Part shown: positions 63,374 to 64,000 of the stretch, one piece after another | Position numbering within the stretch: the stretch's first letter is position 1 | Layout of the letters: every line of letters starts with the position of its first letter | Source of the DNA: Psychrobacter fozii | GTDB lineage: Bacteria; Pseudomonadota; Gammaproteobacteria; Pseudomonadales; Moraxellaceae | DNA length: 64,000 nt | Direction: 5' to 3' | NCBI RefSeq assembly: GCF_003217155.1 | Contig: NZ_QJSU01000006.1 | Coordinates: 1-64,000 of the forward strand | Position numbers and translations under genes: made by a program | Notes under the pieces: generated by a model | Seen by the model: only the letters and a program-made list of their open reading frames with translations | Database searches by the model: none | Told to the model about the DNA's origin: nothing

Positions 63374-64000
63374 ATGGATAGCCAACATACCGCCGTTGAA
63401 ATTAACACTGTGTCGCATACATATGGCAAGACGGTTGCTCTTGATAATATTTCCCTAAATATTTTACAAGGGAGCACCGTTGGGCTAATTGGTCCTGATG
63501 GTGTCGGAAAATCAACGTTGTTGTCTCTTATTGCAGGGGTCAAGGTCATTCAAAATGGCTCCGTGCAAGTATTCGGTAAGGATATGGCAGAAAAATCTGC
63601 ACGTGAGGCGCTGTCAAAACATATCGCCTTTATGCCACAAGGCTTAGGGCATAATCTTTATCCAACCCTGTCGGTATATGAGAATGTGGAATTTCATGCG
63701 CGACTGTTTGGATTGAATGCGCATGAGCGCCATGTACGAATAGCCCGTTTGCTTGAGGCAACTGGGCTAGCACCGTTTCCTGATCGTGCGGCTGGCAAGC
63801 TATCGGGCGGAATGAAGCAAAAACTGAGCTTATGCTGTGCATTGGTGCACAATCCTGACTTACTGATTCTGGATGAGCCAACCACAGGGGTAGACCCCTT
63901 ATCACGCCGTCAATTCTGGTCATTAGTGGCCTCGCTACAAGCTGAACGTCAAGAGATGACGGTCATCGTGTCGACAGCCTATATTGATGAAGCCAAAAAT
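63374..64000 (+). CDS. rbbA: RbbA-type ABC transporter ATPase (runs off the right edge)
   Basis: The first 209 residues of an ABC ATPase. Walker A is [10 protein letters not shown]-loop [19 protein letters not shown], signature [12 protein letters not shown] and Walker [14 protein letters not shown], then [19 protein letters not shown] (instead of GPNGAGKS) and MPQGLG with LCCALVHNP are characteristic of RbbA/YhiH, whose full length is about 900 aa with two ATPase domains and a membrane part. The start follows GAGAGATAACGT. It forms an operon with the YhiI-like gene. Confidence 0.88.
   Translation, partial: MDSQHTAVEINTVSHTYGKTVALDNISLNILQGSTVGLIGPDGVGKSTLLSLIAGVKVIQNGSVQVFGKDMAEKSAREALSKHIAFMPQGLGHNLYPTLSVYENVEFHARLFGLNAHERHVRIARLLEATGLAPFPDRAAGKLSGGMKQKLSLCCALVHNPDLLILDEPTTGVDPLSRRQFWSLVASLQAERQEMTVIVSTAYIDEAKN

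Overview
The window looks like chromosomal DNA of a gammaproteobacterium of the Moraxellaceae, most likely Psychrobacter. This is an inference from the moderate-to-low GC content, the gene families, and a recurrent intergenic element of about 107 bp. No rRNA gene or complete tRNA gene is present, so the genus is not proven. Both ends of the window cut through genes: copA on the left and an rbbA-type ABC ATPase on the right.

Layout. 1-2.5 kb: a copper gene set on the minus strand (Met/His-rich periplasmic protein, cytochrome c, multicopper oxidase CopA) behind a perfect CusR-type palindrome. 2.5-10.6 kb: an M14 carboxypeptidase, then oxidoreductases (MDR, SDR, 2OG-Fe(II) oxygenase) divergent from a LysR regulator, then a second LysR divergent from a VOC protein and a glutathione S-transferase. 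10.8-13.6 kb: a Cd/Zn/Pb P-type ATPase divergent from CadR, with a typical MerR-family promoter. 13.6-16.6 kb: an accessory patch with a LysR fragment, an 11-copy CTG repeat, four short AT-rich orphan genes, structured intergenic DNA and an AraC fragment. 16.6-19.5 kb: an ExoX-like exonuclease and a flavin monooxygenase.

20.3-29 kb: the most interesting metabolic island. Two close paralogues of acetylpolyamine amidohydrolase (HDAC superfamily) flank an M20 N-carbamoyl-amino-acid-type hydrolase. They are followed by a sodium:solute symporter, a ThDP-dependent enzyme, a decayed second copy of that enzyme, and a LysR gene preceded by 20-bp tandem repeats. 29-36 kb: an ABM monooxygenase, LysR and Old Yellow Enzyme, a 3-hydroxyacyl-CoA dehydrogenase, GNAT, an MBL-fold protein and another LysR.

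37.1-46.5 kb: a complete pyrimidine-degradation (Rut) cluster, rutR / rutA-rutB-rutC-rutF-rutG-mmsA-ribB-rutD-rutE. MmsA is placed to convert malonic semialdehyde to acetyl-CoA, and RibB to support flavin supply for RutA/RutF. Upstream of rutA there are NtrC-like sites, a RutR-like box and a sigma-54 promoter in the order expected for nitrogen-controlled rut expression. 46.6-56.3 kb: an orphan phage antirepressor domain, a large FAD protein, a LysR/FAD-oxidase pair sharing an operator, a LysR/SDR pair, an alpha/beta hydrolase and transposase fragments. 56.4-61.5 kb: the arginine deiminase operon arcDABC. 62.2-64 kb: the start of a yhiI-rbbA export operon.

Two themes recur. Seven LysR genes mostly lie next to, or divergent from, single oxidoreductase operons. 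A family of about 107-bp terminal-inverted-repeat elements with TA target duplications (a Tc1/mariner/IS630-like MITE) has hit genes repeatedly: one copy splits an nfsB-like remnant exactly, one is nested inside another, one adjoins a broken araC gene, one supplies the stop codon of the Old Yellow Enzyme gene, and one degraded copy lies between rutR and rutA.
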